NCBI GenBank assembly: GCA_014529385.2
Contig: CM043942.1
Location: forward strand, 105,946,141-106,010,140
Origin: Adiantum capillus-veneris
Lineage: Eukaryota > Streptophyta > Polypodiopsida > Polypodiales > Pteridaceae
Direction of reading: 5' to 3'
Length of the DNA stretch: 64,000 bases
The notes under the pieces: generated by a model
Told to the model about the DNA's origin: nothing
The model's input: the letters and a program-made list of their open reading frames with translations, nothing else
Database searches by the model: none
Shown: piece by piece, positions 60,690-64,000 of the stretch
How positions within the stretch are numbered: the stretch's first letter is position 1
Layout of the letters: the number at the start of each line of letters is the position of its first letter
Translations under genes and position numbers: made by a program

Positions 60690-62757
60690 TGTTACCATAT
60701 ACATGTGGTAGTGATGTGTGTGAACACACTAGGACCGCCGGGGCATTTTTCCCTCTTTAGGAGGTTTTTTCCCCCGAGAATTGTATATACGCCCATCACT
60801 CTAGGGCTATCTATCTTTCCATTTCACACTAAGTAACACACTCTCTATTGTGTGCCTTGAGCTTCCTTCGTCTTCTCCAAGCTGTGTGCATTTCTTTGCA
60901 ACCCTAATTCCAACAATTGGTATCAGAGCAGGTTGCGTCCTCCCGGGCTTAGTCGCCAGCTGCTCCAGCACACTCCTACTCACTTTCTCCAATTTCAGTG
61001 AGCTTTGGCAAGCGTTTGCAGGTCGACAAAAATTTCGGGAAGGCTCGAAGAGCTCTGTGTTCTCAGATTTTTGATTCGGCCTCATTTCGGCCTCCGTTTC
61101 CACTACAGGTAGTATTGCACATGCTATTTTGTCATTTTAAAATTTTTGTCAGTGTCGTTTTTTGCATAACAGGTGCCTCATAGTCTTCTACGGTTTGTGC
61201 TATACAGCATGTGGTGTTCTCACTCCGTTCCTCCTATTTTTGGGTATTTTTTCACATATTTTTGGATAGTTTTCACATCAGTTGCAACATTTACCATGAC
61301 TGCTGAGGACAGGTTGGATCGAGACAACTACCCTATGTGGGCTTATATGATGGAACATGTTCTTGTGTCAAAGGGCGTCTAGAACATTGTGCATGGCATT
61401 GATGTACGTCCTGGTTTGGAGGATGTAGGCGATGTTGAGGATGTTGTAGGTCTTGCTGCAAGGATTGTTGCTATTAGAGTTGTTTTGCCTACGACAGAAT
61501 AAGCTCGTTGGGATGTAAAGGATGCGTAGGCTCATGCATTGATTGTGTTGTCTGTGAAGCGCACCATTGTTCCTCACATTCGTTCAGCAAAATCTGCAAA
61601 ACAGGCTTGGGATATTCTAGCAGGTCTTTATGCAAGCCGCAATGAGGCTAAAATTGCTTTGCTCCGTAAAGAGCTAGAGTCAAAGATTATGCATGAGGAA
61701 GATGATATGGACACTTTCCTTGCTGGTGTTAAGGATATCAATGAGAAACTTATTCTGCAGGTGAAGTCATTTTAGACAGTTCCCTTGTGCAGACTGTTCT
61801 TGATGCCTTACCAGATTCCTACCAGACTTTTGCTAGTACTTGGAGACTTATGACCCAAGGAAATCCTGAAGTTGTCAAGTTTGATGCATTATGCACATTG
61901 TTGTTGCAAGAGTCACTTTCTAGAAAAAACAGAACTAGGTAGCATGCAGTTGAACAGGCTTTTATTGCTTCTCAAAGAAAGGGTGGTAACAGCAATGTGG
62001 CCACTTCTTATGGTTCTGCTGTGAGTGGCAAAACATCTGTTCCTAATGCTTCTGCTGGCAGCAATGTGTCTGGAAATTCTGGTGATAAGGGCAAAAAGAA
62101 GATGCGTTGCCATTATTGTAAAGCTAATGATCACTTGATCAAGTCGGGTCCTAAGTTGAAGGCCAAAGAGGCTAAGAAGAAAGAGGGTGGTTCCACTGCA
62201 AATACTGGTTCCACTACAAATGCAGCCATTGTTGAGTCTTCTGTGAAAGGAGACTCTGTTGCTGATGTCGAAGCAAAATGGGCTTTTAGCACAGAGTGCA
62301 CTTATAATCCTGCTGTCCATGATGCATGCTTGTCAGTTGCTGCAGATTCCCATGTGTGGTATTTCGACAGTGGTGCTACAAAGCATATTACCTCACATCG
62401 TGAATTGTTTACCTCTCTCAAGTCTGTCCCTCATGGGAATTCAGTCACTTGTGCCAACAATGCCTCTTATCCGATTCAGGGAGTTGGAAAGGGATTGTGC
62501 TTACTGCTGCAAATGGCAGTTACTTCACCCTTGTTGATGCACTTTATGTACTTGGGATTAAGAAGAATCTCTTGTCTGTATCCACACTTGCTAGAGTTGG
62601 ACTTGTAGTCAAATTTGTGGATGACAGATGTACACTTCATGATCTCAGTTTTGGTGATGAAATTGTTGTATCTGGCGTTTTGTGCCATGGGCTGTATAAG
62701 CTCACTTTGTATGACAAGTGTGGACAAAATTTTGCAAATGCTATTGCAGATTCAAGG
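60690..62757 (+). mobile_element. Element E: second copia copy sharing element C's right LTR, 3'-truncated
   Basis: The LTR at 60690-60915 is followed by PBS TGGTATCAGAGC (60918-60929), leader, gag and protease homologous to 51076-52940. Similarity to element C ends at GATTCAAGG (62757), in the pre-integrase region. The two internal regions differ at many positions, so they are two family members, not a recent duplication. Confidence 0.88.
61297..62757 (+). pseudogene. Gag and protease of element E
   Basis: Opens MTAEDRLDRDNYPMWAYMM at about 61297 and keeps Trp where element C has TAG. Stops are at about 61379, 61499 and 61527; the last two stand where element C has Gln. A one-base loss lies near 61755. 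The knuckle CHYCKANDHLIKSG has lost its final Cys. The protease FDSGATKHITSHRELF is intact in frame. A frameshift near 62490 precedes VDALYVLGIKKNLLSVSTLA. Confidence 0.87.
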
Positions 62758-63120
62758 CATTAGGAGAAAGTTGAACTCACTTTTGGGCCTTTCAGTTCTA
62801 GAGAGAGAGTGGCGCTCGACCAATGAGGAAGAGGTTAACGTTACGTTGAAAATTGACATTTTGGAGTCAAGCTCTTTTTAAAAAAAGGGAGGAAATTTTA
62901 TTTTGGTTCATCAAATTGCACAATTTCACGCTTTCAAGGCATAAATGTCGTAAGTCGTACTAACTATGTACCGAGGAATTTCAGAACTTTCATTGAAGAC
63001 TCTATCTAGTACTTTGTTCCCGCCCAAATATGACTTTGAGTAGCTCTACTTCCCTCTCAAAACTTCTTCCCTTTTTTATATTTGCGCTAACCTTTCTGTG
63101 TATTCATTCTACTGCACACC
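62758..63120. other. Unique sequence between element E and the right-edge gene candidate
   Basis: No element or gene motif seen. It could include the upstream region of the next feature. Confidence 0.5.
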
Positions 63121-64000
63121 ATGTGTACTTCTCGAAGGCTTAGCACTACCATGGACTCTGTTAGCATTTTTAACAGTTATACTACAGACGATCAAGCATG
63201 GATTCCATCTCGTATAACTATCGGAAGTTGGGTGCTACTACAAACTAGGAGGAGGAAGAGGAGGCAACGCAATGATTTCGTGGAGGCTTTCAAGGGTCAA
63301 GTTAAAGAGTTTAAAGTGTGTACACAAAGCAAGTGGGTGAAAGAGGTCCTCATACAACATGCTTTCCAGCATGCAGAGTTAAGGTTGCAAACATCTCCTC
63401 CAAGTTTTCCAAGGCATCGACCCAACTGTAAGTTATTTCAGCATCTTGCTTAGTGCATGATTATATTCGAATATTAAGTGGTGGATATCATCTTTGGTAT
63501 GTTTCAGATATTTATCCATCGAATAGGACAGATTGTCCACCAGTTGAGAGTATAGTTGGGATTTTTGATGCTTTCCATGCATTTATTGGTGAGAAAATGT
63601 ACCGAGAAAGATAACACAAGGAACTTGCAGATAATGGAATTTTCTTTTATGATATGTCATATGTGGAACCGAGAACTTCCATTGGTTGGGGTCGTGTAGC
63701 TCCTTTGTCACTTCCATCCTTTGACAGCAAGGATTGGTCCCTGCCTACTTCGCAAACTAGTGAAAGCTTCAGGAATAAGTTGTTTAAGGATATACAAAAG
63801 TCCCTCAAGTATTCAATTGCCACAAAAATAGTTCGGCTCACAGTATTTATGCCTCTTGAAGTGTTTGCAGATTTTTTCTTGGATGAGCAAATAAGAACTA
63901 CCGCAAGAATGTTCATTTGCAAGTCTGAGAGCTGTTTGGACTTTTTAGATGATAAATGGGATAGGAAACAATCACAGAACAAAATCTGTATTTTGCAAAA
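63121..64000 (+). CDS. Candidate spliced gene of unknown function, partial at right edge, with one in-frame TAA
   Basis: A frame from ATG 63121 stays open to 63427, followed by GTAAGT (63428) and TTTCAG ending at 63507, an 80-base intron candidate. Splicing there keeps the frame: exon 1 ends FPRHRPN and exon 2 continues IYPSNRTDCPPVESIVGIFD. The same frame reaches TAA at 63612-63614, then stays open for the remaining 128 codons of the window (GIFFYDMSYVEPRTSIGWGR, IVRLTVFMPLEVFADFFLDE). So either the TAA is a disabling mutation or error, or a short protein ends there. No family recognised; host gene or element gene both possible. Confidence 0.5.

Larger units (their letters stand above)
50850..60915 (+). 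mobile_element. Element C: Ty1/copia retrotransposon split by element D
   Basis: Two 226-bp LTRs (50850-51075 and 60690-60915) frame gag, protease, integrase and RT in copia order. Removing element D (54402-59829) and one target copy joins the RT frame without loss. Several stops, frameshifts and the absence of RNase H make it non-autonomous. Its right LTR is followed by a second PBS and gag (element E). Confidence 0.92.

Overview
The window looks like repeat-dense nuclear DNA of a land plant. The evidence is LTR retrotransposons primed by plant tRNAs, chromodomain Ty3/gypsy and Ty1/copia polyproteins, an L1-like LINE family with target-site duplications, a fragment matching plant PPR repeats, and very long CT, CA and poly-C tracts. 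A fern or similar large-genome plant is plausible, but the sequence does not settle it. No intact autonomous element and no complete host gene was found. Everything recognised is a transposable element or a relic of one, except a possible spliced gene at the right edge and a few unidentified degraded coding regions.

Layout, left to right. 1-8721: Ty3/gypsy chromovirus on the + strand (element A), with two 1.6 kb LTRs that are about 99% alike and a gag-pol broken by about seven frameshifts and a stop. Its right LTR abuts the PPT end of an older minus-strand chromovirus (element B, 8722-15887), which contains a solo LTR of an A-like family with a perfect 5-bp duplication. 16464-21108: an LTR element with a tRNA-Trp-type primer site, no recognisable pol, and a PPR-like fragment. 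22077-25227: a 5'-truncated LINE with a 16-bp duplication, then a short retroposon with its own duplication. 25928-26968: a Ty3/gypsy integrase relic. 27000-33950: simple repeats, a three-arm inverted repeat and several LINE tails, many ending in the palindrome ACTCACAATTGTGAGT. 33946-36502: a minus-strand copia deletion derivative with a 377-bp LTR. 36500-50200: mostly relics, including unidentified coding remnants at 39.8-40.2, 42.9-45.4 and 46.4-47.5 kb. 50200-50849: a minus-strand gypsy protease relic. 50850-60915: a copia element (C) split by a minus-strand chromovirus (D, 54402-59829). 60690-62757: a second copia internal region (E) that shares C's right LTR. 62758-64000: a different sequence with a two-exon reading frame that runs off the window.

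The sequence supports a relative order. A entered B; the solo LTR entered B; C entered a gypsy relic; D entered C between two codons of its reverse transcriptase. Most nonsense changes are TAG where a Gln or Trp codon is expected, as decay of methylated cytosines would produce. Several frameshifts in the young element A are single-base changes, some in homopolymers, so consensus error should be excluded before calling it defective.
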